Source: Oryzicola mucosus (GTDB lineage: Bacteria > Pseudomonadota > Alphaproteobacteria > Rhizobiales > Rhizobiaceae). From it: a stretch of 64,000 nt of DNA. The DNA lies in contig NZ_JACVVX010000003.1 in NCBI RefSeq assembly GCF_014534685.1, positions 62,001 through 126,000 of the forward strand, in the 5' to 3' direction. Position 1 is the first letter of the stretch, and each line of letters starts with the position of its first letter. Shown here piece by piece: positions 9,159 to 18,085 of this stretch. The position numbers and the translations under genes are program-made. Under the pieces are notes generated by a model, which saw only the letters and a list, made by a program, of their open reading frames with translations, was not told the DNA's origin and ran no database searches.

Positions 9159-10055
9159 TCAGGGCAGGCGGCTGCGTTCCTTGGCCTGACGTTCTGCCTC
9201 CTGCGCGGATTTGAGCTGGGCCTTCGTGTACATCAGCGCGTGCGCCGCCAGGTCGTGCCCGTCCTCCCAAAGATTGCGCCAGATACCCAAAATGCCTTCG
9301 AGCGGCTGACCGACAACGCGCGAGGAGAAGCTTTCGAAGGTGATCGGGCCGGTATAGCCGGATTTCACCAAAGCACGGAACACGCCGGCAAGATCGATGG
9401 TGCCCGAGCCCATATAGCCACGATGGGAGTCGCCGGTGTGGAAATAGCCGAGATAGTCGCCGGTATCGAGGATGGCGCCTGAGATGTCGGATTCTTCGAT
9501 GTTCATGTGGTAGACGTCGAGATGCACCTTCACATTCGGCTTGCCGATGCGCTTGCACATCTCGACCCCTTGGGCCGCGGTGTTCAAGACGTTGGTTTCG
9601 TATCGGTTGACCACCTCGAGCACCAGCGTGATGTTGCTTTTGGCCGCGGTCTCGGCGACCTGCTGCAGGATCTCGACCGATTGCGCGACGCCCGCCGCCG
9701 TGGTGGGTACGGTGTATTTGCCGAAGGCCGAATGCAGGATGCCGCCGATATACTCGCCGCCGCAATCGCGGCAGACGGCAATCGCCTGCTCCAGCCGCGC
9801 CTTGCCGCGCTTGCCCTTTTCCTTGTCGCCGCTTGAAATGTCGGTGTCGAAGTCGAGGCCGAGCGAGAAGTTGATGCCGATGCCGCTTTTTTCAAGCTGC
9901 CGCCGGGTAAAATCCGGATCGATCAGGCTCGGATCGAGCGCCGGCGCTTCGATGAAGTCGTAGCCGACCTCCGCGCTCTTGGCGATGGCGCGGGCGCATT
10001 CGTCATGGCTCCAGCCAGCCTCCCAGACCAGAGCGTGGACACCCAGTTTGTTCAT
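9159..10055 (-). CDS. Sugar phosphate isomerase/epimerase, TIM barrel (D-tagatose 3-epimerase-like)
   Basis: A 298-residue paralogue of the protein at 752-1648, equal in length and with the same signatures: Glu in LVLEVVNRYE, Asp in HLDVYHMN, His in YFHTGDSHRG, Glu in FESFSS. A strong GGGAGG site sits just upstream of the ATG at 10055. It is divergent from the lacI-type gene, with operator-like sequences between, so it is probably part of that regulon. It likely provides the ketose for the kinase and aldolase encoded at 15903-17989. The sugar is not identifiable from sequence. Confidence 0.82.
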   Translation of the reverse strand: MNKLGVHALVWEAGWSHDECARAIAKSAEVGYDFIEAPALDPSLIDPDFTRRQLEKSGIGINFSLGLDFDTDISSGDKEKGKRGKARLEQAIAVCRDCGGEYIGGILHSAFGKYTVPTTAAGVAQSVEILQQVAETAAKSNITLVLEVVNRYETNVLNTAAQGVEMCKRIGKPNVKVHLDVYHMNIEESDISGAILDTGDYLGYFHTGDSHRGYMGSGTIDLAGVFRALVKSGYTGPITFESFSSRVVGQPLEGILGIWRNLWEDGHDLAAHALMYTKAQLKSAQEAERQAKERSRLP

Positions 10056-10110
10056 GTCTTCCTCCCGGTTTTTCGCAAATGCGAATAGAAAATGCTGCGG
10101 CGCCACAATA

Positions 10111-10124
10111 TATCGAAAACGATA
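10111..10124. promoter_or_regulatory. Candidate LacI-family operator 1
   Basis: TATCGAAAACGATA, a palindrome with 5-bp arms, lies 56 bases upstream of the epimerase start on the minus strand. Its complement shares the core CGTTTTCG with a second site at 10188-10197. Spacing in a divergent promoter region next to a lacI-type gene supports an operator role. Confidence 0.5.
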
Positions 10125-10187
10125 CTTACGATGACTCGTTGACACGCCAATTTTCGAGGTATAGCCTACAATAAATCGTTTCACCAG

Positions 10188-10197
10188 ACGTTTTCGT
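10188..10197. promoter_or_regulatory. Candidate LacI-family operator 2
   Basis: ACGTTTTCGT is palindromic at its ends and shares CGTTTTCG with the site at 10111-10124. It lies 22 bases upstream of the regulator start, well placed for autoregulation. Confidence 0.45.
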
Positions 10198-10219
10198 ATA
10201 GTCGTTAGGGAGGGCGAGC

Positions 10220-11290
10220 ATGTCGAAACCACGTAGCCCCTCCATAAAGATGGTGGCGGATCGCGCAGGAGTTTCCGTAGCGACCGTGTCGAATGTGCTC
10301 AACGGCAAGCCCAGTGTGTCGCCGGATTTCGCGTTGCGCGTTCAGGATGCGGTCAGGGAACTCGGTTACGTCGTGGATATCGGCGCATCTCGGCTTCGGT
10401 CGCAAAAATCCCAGCTTGCCGGCGTCGTGGTGCCGGACCTGACGAACCCGATGTTCGCCTCCTTCGTTTCGACGCTGGAGCATCTGGCGCGGGTCGACGG
10501 TTTCGACCTCGTCGTCGTCTCGGCGCGCAACAATCCCGAGGAAGAGGCAGACCGGCTGCGCAACATCCGGTCATGGCGTCCGGCCGGGCTCATCGTCATT
10601 CCGTGTGATGGGTCTTTTGCCGAGCGGCTGCCCGGCGGGTTTTCCGCGCCGGTGGTTCTGGCCGACCGCATTCCCGACAAGCCGGGTTTCGACCTGATCG
10701 CCGTCGACAACTCAGCTGCCGCGGGTGCAATCGCCACGCATCTGGAAAACCAGGGATATAAGGATTGTCTCGTCGTCGGCTCATGGCTGTCGATCAGCAA
10801 TGTGCGAGAGCGCTGGGAGGGTGTTCGCGGGGCTGTGAAGCGGCTTGGTGTCGAGGTGCTGGAAATCGGCATCGACGATCCGGAAGGCGCCGACCGTCTG
10901 GAGCGGCGGCTGCGCGGTCGGCAATTACCCGGCGCCTTGTTCGTGCTCGATCACGGGTCTTCGCTGCTGGCCTACAGGACTATGGCCGAGATAGGCCTTT
11001 CGGCGCCGCGCGACATCGGCTTTGCGAGTTTCGACGACATGGAGTGGATGCGGTTGGTCGCGCCCGGCATCACGGCGGTGCGACAGCCAGTGGAGGACAT
11101 GGCCGAGCAGGCCTGGGCGCTGCTTCTGCGGCGCATCAGGGGGAGTGCCGGCGATCCGGTAACGCGGCGCCTTCGTTGCGCCATTGAGATCCGCGGTTCG
11201 ACATCGCGGAGCCCGCATCAGGAGGCGGGCGAAGCACCAAAGGGAGGAATGACATGCACATTACAAGAAGGACGGTACTCGCCGGACTAG
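10220..11290 (+). CDS. LacI-family transcriptional regulator
   Basis: The 356-residue protein has an N-terminal helix-turn-helix with the LacI signature (MVADRAGVSVATVSNVLNGK) and hinge region GASRLRSQKSQ. The rest is a periplasmic-binding-protein-like effector domain (VVVPDLTNPMFASFVS, IGFASFDDMEW). It should repress the flanking sugar genes until the sugar or its phosphate binds. Its 3' end overlaps the start of the binding-protein gene by 37 bases, so the C-terminal tail beyond about residue 340 is probably not part of the fold. The overlap suggests cotranscription. Confidence 0.88.
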   Translation: MSKPRSPSIKMVADRAGVSVATVSNVLNGKPSVSPDFALRVQDAVRELGYVVDIGASRLRSQKSQLAGVVVPDLTNPMFASFVSTLEHLARVDGFDLVVVSARNNPEEEADRLRNIRSWRPAGLIVIPCDGSFAERLPGGFSAPVVLADRIPDKPGFDLIAVDNSAAAGAIATHLENQGYKDCLVVGSWLSISNVRERWEGVRGAVKRLGVEVLEIGIDDPEGADRLERRLRGRQLPGALFVLDHGSSLLAYRTMAEIGLSAPRDIGFASFDDMEWMRLVAPGITAVRQPVEDMAEQAWALLLRRIRGSAGDPVTRRLRCAIEIRGSTSRSPHQEAGEAPKGGMTCTLQEGRYSPD

Positions 11291-12261
11291 GCGGTGCAGT
11301 GGCGGCCGGAACGCTCGGCGGTACGTTGCTGTCCGCACAGGCCGCCGATCCGCAGGCCGGCATCGTGGTTAAGATCGGCGGCATCCCGTGGTTCAATGCG
11401 ATGGAAGTCGGCATCAAGAAGGCCGCGCCGGAGTTCAAGATGGACGCATGGATGGTTGGGCCGACACAGGCCGACGCCGCACAGCAGGTCCGCGCCATCG
11501 AGGATCTGATTGCCCGCAAGGTCGCCGTCATCGGCATCGTGCCGAACGACTCGGCGGCGTTGGAACCGGTTCTCGGCCGCGCCCGTGCCGCCGGCATCAA
11601 GGTTCTCGCCCATGAAGGTCCCGACCAGAAGGAAATGGACTGGGACTTCGAACTGACGACGACCGAGGGCTACGGCAAGGAGCATATGGACCTGCTCGCC
11701 AAGGAGATGGGCGAAGAGGGCGAATATATCGTCTATGTCGGTTCGCTGACCGTGCCGCTGCACAATGCCTGGGCCGACGCGGCCATCGCCTACCAGAAGG
11801 AAAAATACCCCAAGATGAAGATGCTCGGCGACCGCTTTGGCGTGGCCGAAAGCCTCGACGAGAGCATCAAGACGACGCAGGACCAACTCCGCGCCAATCC
11901 CGACCTTAAGGGTATCCTGACCTTTGGCTCGCAAGGCCCGATCGGTGCCGCGCGTGTTCTGGACGATCGCGGCAAGGCGAAAACCATCGCATTGGTTGGC
12001 GGTTTCTCGCCGGGGCAAGGTGTCAAATACGTCAAGTCGGGTGTCATCCGTGGCGGCTTCATCTGGAACCCGATGACGGCAGGCGAAATCTTCGTGCAGG
12101 TCGCATCCATGCTCGCCGCCGGCAAGGAGCCGACCGACAACATGGAATTGACCGGCGTCGGGCCCGTCAGGGTTTATCCCGACAAGAAGCTGATCCAGGC
12201 GCAAAAACTGGAGTCGCTCGATAAGGAGAACATCGATCGCCTGGTTGAGCTTGGTCTCTAG
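11254..12261 (+). CDS. Sugar ABC transporter substrate-binding protein (rhamnose/AI-2 type)
   Basis: A 335-residue exported binding protein with an RR-containing signal peptide ending around SAQAADPQ. The body resembles the RhaS/LsrB cluster: IGGIPWFNAMEVGIKKAA, VGPTQADAAQQVRAIEDLI, and the C-terminal RGGFIWNPMTAGEIFVQVA that parallels the LsrB GLWDVVQQG region. It captures a sugar in the periplasm for the importer encoded next. GGGAGG precedes the ATG at 11254. The ligand is unknown; AI-2 itself is unlikely because the downstream enzymes are not LsrK/LsrF-like. Confidence 0.85.
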   Translation: MHITRRTVLAGLGGAVAAGTLGGTLLSAQAADPQAGIVVKIGGIPWFNAMEVGIKKAAPEFKMDAWMVGPTQADAAQQVRAIEDLIARKVAVIGIVPNDSAALEPVLGRARAAGIKVLAHEGPDQKEMDWDFELTTTEGYGKEHMDLLAKEMGEEGEYIVYVGSLTVPLHNAWADAAIAYQKEKYPKMKMLGDRFGVAESLDESIKTTQDQLRANPDLKGILTFGSQGPIGAARVLDDRGKAKTIALVGGFSPGQGVKYVKSGVIRGGFIWNPMTAGEIFVQVASMLAAGKEPTDNMELTGVGPVRVYPDKKLIQAQKLESLDKENIDRLVELGL

Positions 12262-12281
12262 CCGCTAGCCAGTCGATCTAT

Positions 12282-12313
12282 GACCGGCGGCCGAGCCCAA
12301 GCGGCTGCCGGTC
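12282..12313 (+). terminator. Intercistronic hairpin after the binding-protein gene
   Basis: A 12-bp stem with one G-U pair (arms 12282-12293 and 12302-12313) and an 8-nt loop lies between the binding-protein gene and the ATPase gene. Such hairpins commonly protect or attenuate the transcript so that the binding protein is made in excess. Confidence 0.5.
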
Positions 12314-12337
12314 GAATTTCTCCATGGAGTCTGACGA

Positions 12338-13831
12338 ATGACGGACATCGTCCCCTTCCTTCGTCTCAGCAATGTGTCGAAGAACTTTGTAGGCGTGCGC
12401 GCCCTTCAGGATATCGACTGGGAGGTGAGGCCGGGTGAAATCCATTGCCTCGTCGGCGAGAACGGCTGCGGCAAGTCGACCTTGATCAAAATCGTTGCCG
12501 GCGTGCATGCGCCCACATCGGGCACGATTGAGATCGGCGGCCAGGAGGTTCTGCCGCTCGACCCGGCCAAGGCCAAGGCGCTCGGCATCCAGGTGATATT
12601 CCAGGATTTGTCGCTGTTTCCGAACCTGTCGGTGGCGGAAAACATTGCCATCGACGACACACTGCAGAACATGCTCATGCCGGTGAACAAGGCGGCGATG
12701 CGGAAGACGACGCGCGCGGTGCTTGAGCGGCTTGCCTTCGATCTCGACCTCGACGCCGCCGTCTCCGATTTGTCGGTAGCCGAACGCCAGATTGTGGCGA
12801 TTGCGCGCGGCCTGGCGGCCGAGGCGCGGCTGATCTTCATGGACGAGCCGACCGCGTCGCTGACGCGGGCGGAGGTCGACCGGCTGCTGGCCATCGTCTC
12901 GCGGCTGAAAGCCGACGGCATTGCCGTGGTCTTCGTCTCCCACCGGCTCGACGAGGTTGTGGAGATCGCCGAACGTGTCACGGTCATGCGTGATGGCAGG
13001 AAAGTCGGCACCTGGCCGGTGGGCGAGGTGGACCAGAAGAAAATCGCCAATCTGATGACCGGGCTCCATATCGACAATTCGATTGTAGCCCGCGACATGA
13101 GTTCCGCCGAGCCGGTTTTGGAGGTGAAGAACCTGACGCGGCACGGCGAATTCGCCGATATCGATTTCACGCTCCGCCGCGGCGAGGTGCTCGGCATTGT
13201 CGGCCTGCTCGGCTCGGGCCGGACGGAACTGGCGCTGGCGCTGTTTGGCATGCACCGCGTCGATTCCGGCACCATGGCGCTGGAGGGACAACCGCTGACG
13301 TTGCGCTCCAACCGCGACGCGGTGCGCGCCGGCATAGCCTATGTCTCGGAAGATCGTCTCGGATTGGGCGTGATCCTGCCGCAGTCGATCGGCGACAACA
13401 TCATGCTCGCCGTCATGAAGTCCATGACCAACGGGCTTGGCCTGATACCCGACAAGAGCCGCAAGAAGCTTGCCGGCGACTGGGTGCAGCGGCTTGCCAT
13501 CAAGGTGCCGAGCGCCGACCGCGCAGTTCAGACGCTTTCGGGCGGCAATCAGCAAAGGGTGGTTCTGGCGAAATGGCTGGCGACCAAACCCAAGGTGCTG
13601 ATCCTGGATTCGCCCACGGTCGGCGTCGACATCAAGAATAAGCAGGGGATTTACGAGGTCGTCACCGATCTCGCTCGCCAGGGTGTCGGCATCATCCTCA
13701 TCTCCGACGAGGTGTCCGAAGTGTTTGCCACCTGCGACCGCGTCCTGCATATGCGCGGCGGCCGGATTCTGGAAGAGGAAGTGCCGGGCCGGGTCTCCGA
13801 ACATGAAATGGAGGAGCGCATCTATGCGTGA
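12338..13831 (+). CDS. Sugar ABC transporter ATP-binding protein (tandem NBDs)
   Basis: The 497-residue protein has two nucleotide-binding domains, as in RbsA/LsrA/RhaT. Domain 1 has Walker A GENGCGKST, signature LSVAERQIVAIARGLA and Walker B LIFMDEPTAS. Domain 2 has the usual degenerate Walker A GLLGSGRTE, with signature LSGGNQQRVVLAKWLA and Walker B VLILDSPTVGVD. It energises the two permeases encoded next. Its stop overlaps the first permease start by eight bases, indicating translational coupling. Confidence 0.92.
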   Translation: MTDIVPFLRLSNVSKNFVGVRALQDIDWEVRPGEIHCLVGENGCGKSTLIKIVAGVHAPTSGTIEIGGQEVLPLDPAKAKALGIQVIFQDLSLFPNLSVAENIAIDDTLQNMLMPVNKAAMRKTTRAVLERLAFDLDLDAAVSDLSVAERQIVAIARGLAAEARLIFMDEPTASLTRAEVDRLLAIVSRLKADGIAVVFVSHRLDEVVEIAERVTVMRDGRKVGTWPVGEVDQKKIANLMTGLHIDNSIVARDMSSAEPVLEVKNLTRHGEFADIDFTLRRGEVLGIVGLLGSGRTELALALFGMHRVDSGTMALEGQPLTLRSNRDAVRAGIAYVSEDRLGLGVILPQSIGDNIMLAVMKSMTNGLGLIPDKSRKKLAGDWVQRLAIKVPSADRAVQTLSGGNQQRVVLAKWLATKPKVLILDSPTVGVDIKNKQGIYEVVTDLARQGVGIILISDEVSEVFATCDRVLHMRGGRILEEEVPGRVSEHEMEERIYA

Positions 13832-14861
13832 CGGTGTCCCTTCGACATCTGCTCAATCGGCGCTGAGACGGCTTCGCCGGCGGCCCGAAGCCTGGCTGCT
13901 GGCGGTGATCCTGATCGTCGGCACGATTTTCAGTCTGACGGCGCGCGACTTCCTTTCACTGCCCAACATCATCGATCTGCTCGAGACCTATTCGGTTCAG
14001 GCAATCATGGCCATGGGCCTGTTCGTCGTTCTGGTGTCGGGCGGTATCGACATCTCGTTTGCTGCGACCGCCTCGGTGGCGCAATATTGCGCGGCCCTAT
14101 TGGCGTCCCAACTCGGCCTGCCGGCGCCGCTGGTCATCCTTGCGGGCCTGGCCGTCGGCGGCATTCTCGGCTGCCTCAACGCGCTGCTGATCCACTATGT
14201 CCGCATCACCTCGATCATTGCCACCATCGCCATGATGAGCGTCAGCTTTTCGCTGCTGATGTACTTTTCGGGCGGCAAGTCGATCTACACGCTGCCCGAC
14301 TGGTGGACCGACCGCATCGTCTTCTGGCAGACCGAAACCGAAAGCGGCGACCTCGTGCGCATCACGCTGCCCATCGTTGCCATGGTCGTCGTCACCCTGT
14401 TTACCTGGGCGTGGATGACGCGATCCTCCGCCGGGCGGCAGCTTTATGCCATGGGCGGTAACGCCGAGGCCGCGCGCCGCATTGGCATCAATATAGGCCG
14501 GCTGCAATTCGTCGCCTACGGCTATCTCGGCCTGATGGCGGCGATTGCCGGCATGCTGCAGGCGCATCGGGTGGGCGAGAGCGTGCCCAATGCGATGTAC
14601 AACACGGAGCTCGCTGTGCTGTCGGCGGCCGTTCTCGGCGGTGCCAGCCTGACCGGCGGCATCGGCACGGTGCCGGGCGTGCTGCTGGGCATCGTGCTGC
14701 TCGCCATTTTGCAGAACGGCCTGAACCTGCTCGGCGTGTCGTCCTATTTCTTCCAGATCGTCATCGGCATCACCATCCTGGCTTCGACCTCGCTTACGGT
14801 CATCAGTTCGCGGCGCGGCCGGCGTCACCGCATCCTGGCGGAGGCGCCCGCCAATGGCTGA
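13824..14861 (+). CDS. Sugar ABC transporter permease 1
   Basis: The 345-residue membrane protein has about ten hydrophobic segments and the carbohydrate-uptake-2 permease pattern, including VLVSGGIDISFAATASVAQY and the coupling segment YAMGGNAEAARRIGINI. The ATG at 13824 overlaps the ATPase gene stop. It pairs with the permease at 14854-15906 to form a heterodimeric channel in the inner membrane. Confidence 0.9.
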   Translation: MRDGVPSTSAQSALRRLRRRPEAWLLAVILIVGTIFSLTARDFLSLPNIIDLLETYSVQAIMAMGLFVVLVSGGIDISFAATASVAQYCAALLASQLGLPAPLVILAGLAVGGILGCLNALLIHYVRITSIIATIAMMSVSFSLLMYFSGGKSIYTLPDWWTDRIVFWQTETESGDLVRITLPIVAMVVVTLFTWAWMTRSSAGRQLYAMGGNAEAARRIGINIGRLQFVAYGYLGLMAAIAGMLQAHRVGESVPNAMYNTELAVLSAAVLGGASLTGGIGTVPGVLLGIVLLAILQNGLNLLGVSSYFFQIVIGITILASTSLTVISSRRGRRHRILAEAPANG

Positions 14862-15906
14862 CCTCACAAACAACCTCAATTCAGGCCTGTCGGAATTAAT
14901 GAGCCGCCTGCGCTCGGGCGTGCCGGGCGGACATGCCGGGCTTATGGCGCTGCTCATTATTCTCGTGCTCGGCTTTTCGGTGTTCGTGCCGAATTTCGCC
15001 AGCGTCGGCACGCTGCAATCCTTCATGTACCAGTTGCCGCTGCTCGGGCTGCTGTCGCTGGCGATGATGGCGCCGCTGCTCACCGGCGGCCTGAACCTGG
15101 CGATCATCGCCACGACCAACCAGTCTGCGCTCCTGATGGCCTTCATCATGCGCACCATGATCACGCCGGAAAGCTCGGCGGGAACGACGGGTACGGTGAT
15201 CCTTCTTGCGCTGGTGGCGGGTCTCGCGCTCTGCCTGCTGATCGGTTTGGCGACCGGCATGTTGATTGCCTATACCGGCGTGCATCCGATCCTGATCACG
15301 CTCGGCACCAAGTCGCTGATCGACGGCATCAGCATTTATCTGACCCGTGGCATGGCATTGTCCGGCGTTCCCGAGGCTTTCGCGCGGACGGGGGCGGCGA
15401 CGGTGATTGGCATACCGCTCGTCTTTGTCCTGCTCGTCATCGTCGCGCTGATCGTCAGCATCGTGCTGAGGCGCACGCCCTTCGGCATCGCCTGCGCCAT
15501 GATCGGCTCCAACATCGAGGCGACACGTTATTCGGCAATCGATACAAGGCGCGTGCTCGTCGGCGTCTACACCATGTCGAGCCTTATCTGCTTCTTCGCA
15601 GCGCTGGTCATGCTGGCAACTTTCAACTCAGCCAGCGCTGATTATGCGCAATCCTACCTGCTGGTCACCATCCTTGCGGCGGTGCTTGGCGGGGTCGATC
15701 CCTTCGGCGGCTTCGGAACAGTGGGTGGGCTGATGCTCGCGCTCGCGATCCTGCAAGTGATCTCGTCTGGCTTCAACCAGTTCGGCCTGAGCAACTACCT
15801 GACCGTGGCGATCTGGGGCGGCATCCTGATCTTCGTCGCCATGGCGCAAACGATGCGGCCCTATCTGGCCGGATTGCTGCCGCCGCGTGGGGGCAGCCCG
15901 AAATGA
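14854..15906 (+). CDS. Sugar ABC transporter permease 2
   Basis: The 350-residue protein is a second permease of the same family, with ALMAPLLTGGLNLAI-like membrane segments and the coupling segment ACAMIGSNIEATRYSAIDT. It overlaps the upstream permease stop by eight bases and the kinase start by four, so the operon is tightly packed. Two different permeases with one double-NBD ATPase are typical of rhamnose/AI-2-type importers. Confidence 0.9.
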   Translation: MADLTNNLNSGLSELMSRLRSGVPGGHAGLMALLIILVLGFSVFVPNFASVGTLQSFMYQLPLLGLLSLAMMAPLLTGGLNLAIIATTNQSALLMAFIMRTMITPESSAGTTGTVILLALVAGLALCLLIGLATGMLIAYTGVHPILITLGTKSLIDGISIYLTRGMALSGVPEAFARTGAATVIGIPLVFVLLVIVALIVSIVLRRTPFGIACAMIGSNIEATRYSAIDTRRVLVGVYTMSSLICFFAALVMLATFNSASADYAQSYLLVTILAAVLGGVDPFGGFGTVGGLMLALAILQVISSGFNQFGLSNYLTVAIWGGILIFVAMAQTMRPYLAGLLPPRGGSPK

Positions 15907-17291
15907 GCATCGTTGCAGTCTTCGATGTCGGCAAGACCAATGTGAAACTGTCGGCGGCGACCGACGACGGCGTCATGCTGGAGACACTGACGACGCCCAA
16001 TATCGTCCTCGACGGCCCGCCCTATCGCCACCACGACCTCAAGGGCCTGGAGGAATGGCTGGTGGAGGGGCTTCGCGAACTCCGCAGCCGACACAGAATC
16101 GATGCGATCGTTACCTGCGCGCATGGCTCCGGCGGCGTGCTGGCGGGCGAGGACGGGCCGGCCATGCCGATGATCGATTACGAGCAGTCGATACCGGATG
16201 ATGTCGACCGCGCCTATCGTGCTGCGGTCGGGCCGTATCGGGAGCGGGCGAGCGCCATCATGCTGGGTGCTGCGCATCTGGCCCGGCAGATGCTGTGGCA
16301 GGAAATGGTCTGGCCGGAACGCTTTTCCAAAGGCGTCGCTTATCTAGCAACGCCGCAATACTGGGCGTGGCGGCTCTCCGGCGTGCTGGCCGGCGAAGTG
16401 ACCAGCCTTGCCGCACAGTCGCATCTGTGGGCGTCTGCCGACGGCCGGCCTGCGAGGCTCGTCGCCGAAAGGGGCTGGCAGCAGTTGATGCCGCCGATGC
16501 GGCATGCCTGGGAGACGCTGGGGCCGATCACACCCGAGATGGCGCGTCGAACTGGTTTGCCAGCCGCAACACGCATTCTGTGCGGCGTTCACGATTCCTC
16601 GGCTAATTTTTATCGCTATCAGGCAGCGGGCCTGTCGGACTTCACCGTCGTGTCCACCGGCACGTGGATCGTGCTTTTGACCGACCGTACGGGCGTCGAT
16701 TTCGACGACGAGCGGCCAGGGCACGCCTGCAATGCCGACGTATTCGGCAATCCCATGCCGGGTATGCTGACGATGGGCGGACGGGAGTTTTCCGCCGTTG
16801 CCGGCAAGGCTTCCGGTCCGGCATCGCAGGACGCGCTGGAACGCATCGTGCGGTCGCAGACTTTTGCCATCCCCTCATTCGGCTCCGACGACGGGTTGTT
16901 CCCCGGCACTGCAAAGCAAGGACGGGTGGAAGGACCACTGGCAGGCGACGAGTCCGCGCGCTTTACGCTCGCGGTTCTTTACGCCGCGCTATTGACTGCG
17001 ACCTGCCTCGAAAAACTGCCGCCGGCACGGACCGTGGTGCTGGATGGCACCTTCGTCAGCGATCCTCTTTATGGTGCGCTCGTTGCGGCTTTGACGCCTG
17101 AGACGCGCGTGCTGGTCAGCCGCAGCACGACGGGAACCGCCACAGGGGCGGCGATGCTGGCTGCGCACGACAAACGGACGGCACCGGCCCCGCTCGCCAT
17201 CGAAACGCCGGACACTTCTCAACTGCCGGATCTTACAACCTATCGGGCGCGCTGGAGCGCCCTTACCAAGCCCATGGAGCAAGCATCGTGA
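15903..17291 (+). CDS. FGGY-family carbohydrate kinase
   Basis: A 462-residue ketose/sugar kinase. The phosphate-1 loop is AVFDVGKTNVKLS, a phosphate-2-like block is VVSTGTWIVLL, and an adenosine-region segment is VLDGTFVSDPLY followed by GTATGAAML. The HDSSANFYRYQA segment resembles fuculokinase/rhamnulokinase-type members. It should phosphorylate the imported sugar, or its ketose isomer, with ATP in the cytoplasm. Four-base overlaps on both sides link it to the permease and the aldolase, which implies kinase then aldolase in one pathway. Confidence 0.85.
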   Translation: MSIVAVFDVGKTNVKLSAATDDGVMLETLTTPNIVLDGPPYRHHDLKGLEEWLVEGLRELRSRHRIDAIVTCAHGSGGVLAGEDGPAMPMIDYEQSIPDDVDRAYRAAVGPYRERASAIMLGAAHLARQMLWQEMVWPERFSKGVAYLATPQYWAWRLSGVLAGEVTSLAAQSHLWASADGRPARLVAERGWQQLMPPMRHAWETLGPITPEMARRTGLPAATRILCGVHDSSANFYRYQAAGLSDFTVVSTGTWIVLLTDRTGVDFDDERPGHACNADVFGNPMPGMLTMGGREFSAVAGKASGPASQDALERIVRSQTFAIPSFGSDDGLFPGTAKQGRVEGPLAGDESARFTLAVLYAALLTATCLEKLPPARTVVLDGTFVSDPLYGALVAALTPETRVLVSRSTTGTATGAAMLAAHDKRTAPAPLAIETPDTSQLPDLTTYRARWSALTKPMEQAS

Positions 17292-17989
17292 CCAAGACCT
17301 ATGACGACACCGCCCTGCGCGTAGAGATGGTGAGGATCTGCCGGCGCATGAACGATTCGGGGATCAACCAGGGAACCGCCGGCAATATGTCGGTGCGCAA
17401 CCCAAAGGGCTTCCTGATCACGCCGACATCGCTGCCCTATGACCTCATGGAGGCGAAGGATCTCGTGCAGATGTATTTCGACGGCAGTTTCGAAGGCGAA
17501 CGCCGCCCGTCGTCGGAATGGCGTTTTCACCGCGACATTCTTGCATCGCGTCCGGACATTGAATGCGTGCTGCATTGCCACTCGGTCTATGCGACGACGC
17601 TTGCTGTACATCACAAGACCATTCCGAGCTTTCACTACATGACAGGGGTCGCCGGCGGCACGACGATCCGCTGCGCACGTTATGCCACCTTCGGCACGCA
17701 GGCCTTGTCGGATGCCGCCATCGAAGCCTTGCAGGACAGGCTCGCTTGTCTGCTCGGCCAGCACGGCCAGATATCGCTGGGTAAAACGCCCTCGGCCGCC
17801 CTGGCGCTCGCCATCGAAGTCGAGACCTTGTCGCGCCTCTATGTCCAGGCGTTGACGATTGGCGAGCCGCCGATTCTCGATGACGAAGAAATGGCGCGCG
17901 TGATCCAGCAGATGAAGAATATGAGCTACGGGCAGGCGCCGGATCTGGAAGGGGTCAACGACACGGCGCAATTGCGGCAGGCGCGATAA
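17288..17989 (+). CDS. Class II aldolase/adducin family protein (fuculose-1-phosphate aldolase-like)
   Basis: A 233-residue zinc aldolase. The metal ligands appear as His-X-His in VLHCHSVYAT and a later His in LLGQHGQI; the acid residue lies in SSEWRFHRDI. The N-terminal GNMSVRNPKGFLITPTSLPY is the phosphate-binding region. It probably cleaves a ketose-1-phosphate to dihydroxyacetone phosphate and an aldehyde. It closes the sugar operon. An epimerase/decarboxylase role (AraD-like) cannot be excluded. Confidence 0.85.
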   Translation: MTKTYDDTALRVEMVRICRRMNDSGINQGTAGNMSVRNPKGFLITPTSLPYDLMEAKDLVQMYFDGSFEGERRPSSEWRFHRDILASRPDIECVLHCHSVYATTLAVHHKTIPSFHYMTGVAGGTTIRCARYATFGTQALSDAAIEALQDRLACLLGQHGQISLGKTPSAALALAIEVETLSRLYVQALTIGEPPILDDEEMARVIQQMKNMSYGQAPDLEGVNDTAQLRQAR

Positions 17990-18051
17990 CCCCCGCGCTG
18001 AGTCCTATTCGCAGATGCGACAATCTGCGCAGAGATCGATGCAATCGCGAT

Positions 18052-18080
18052 CTTGAACCTCCCCAGCGGGGTTGTTATGT
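18052..18080 (+). promoter_or_regulatory. Candidate promoter of the sRNA
   Basis: CTTGAA (18052-18057) and TTATGT (18075-18080) are separated by 17 bases, a housekeeping-sigma-like layout. The predicted start would fall near 18086, just before the first hairpin. An unlinked small palindrome at 18010-18029 may end the sugar operon transcript upstream. Confidence 0.4.
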
Positions 18081-18085
18081 CAGTG

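Noticed and set aside
12278-13804. 508-codon open frame on the minus strand opposite the sugar ABC ATPase gene
   Set aside because: It is the antisense shadow of a clear two-domain ATPase gene in high-GC DNA; its composition (His, Arg, Gly rich) resembles no protein family.
14097-15260. 387-codon minus-strand frame over the permease genes
   Set aside because: Shadow of two permeases with overlapping starts and stops; no recognisable domains.
11254-17989. Reading the sugar operon as an AI-2 (Lsr) quorum-signal uptake system
   Set aside because: The binding protein is LsrB/RhaS-like, but the kinase does not look like LsrK and no LsrF/LsrG-type enzyme is present; a class II aldolase indicates sugar catabolism.
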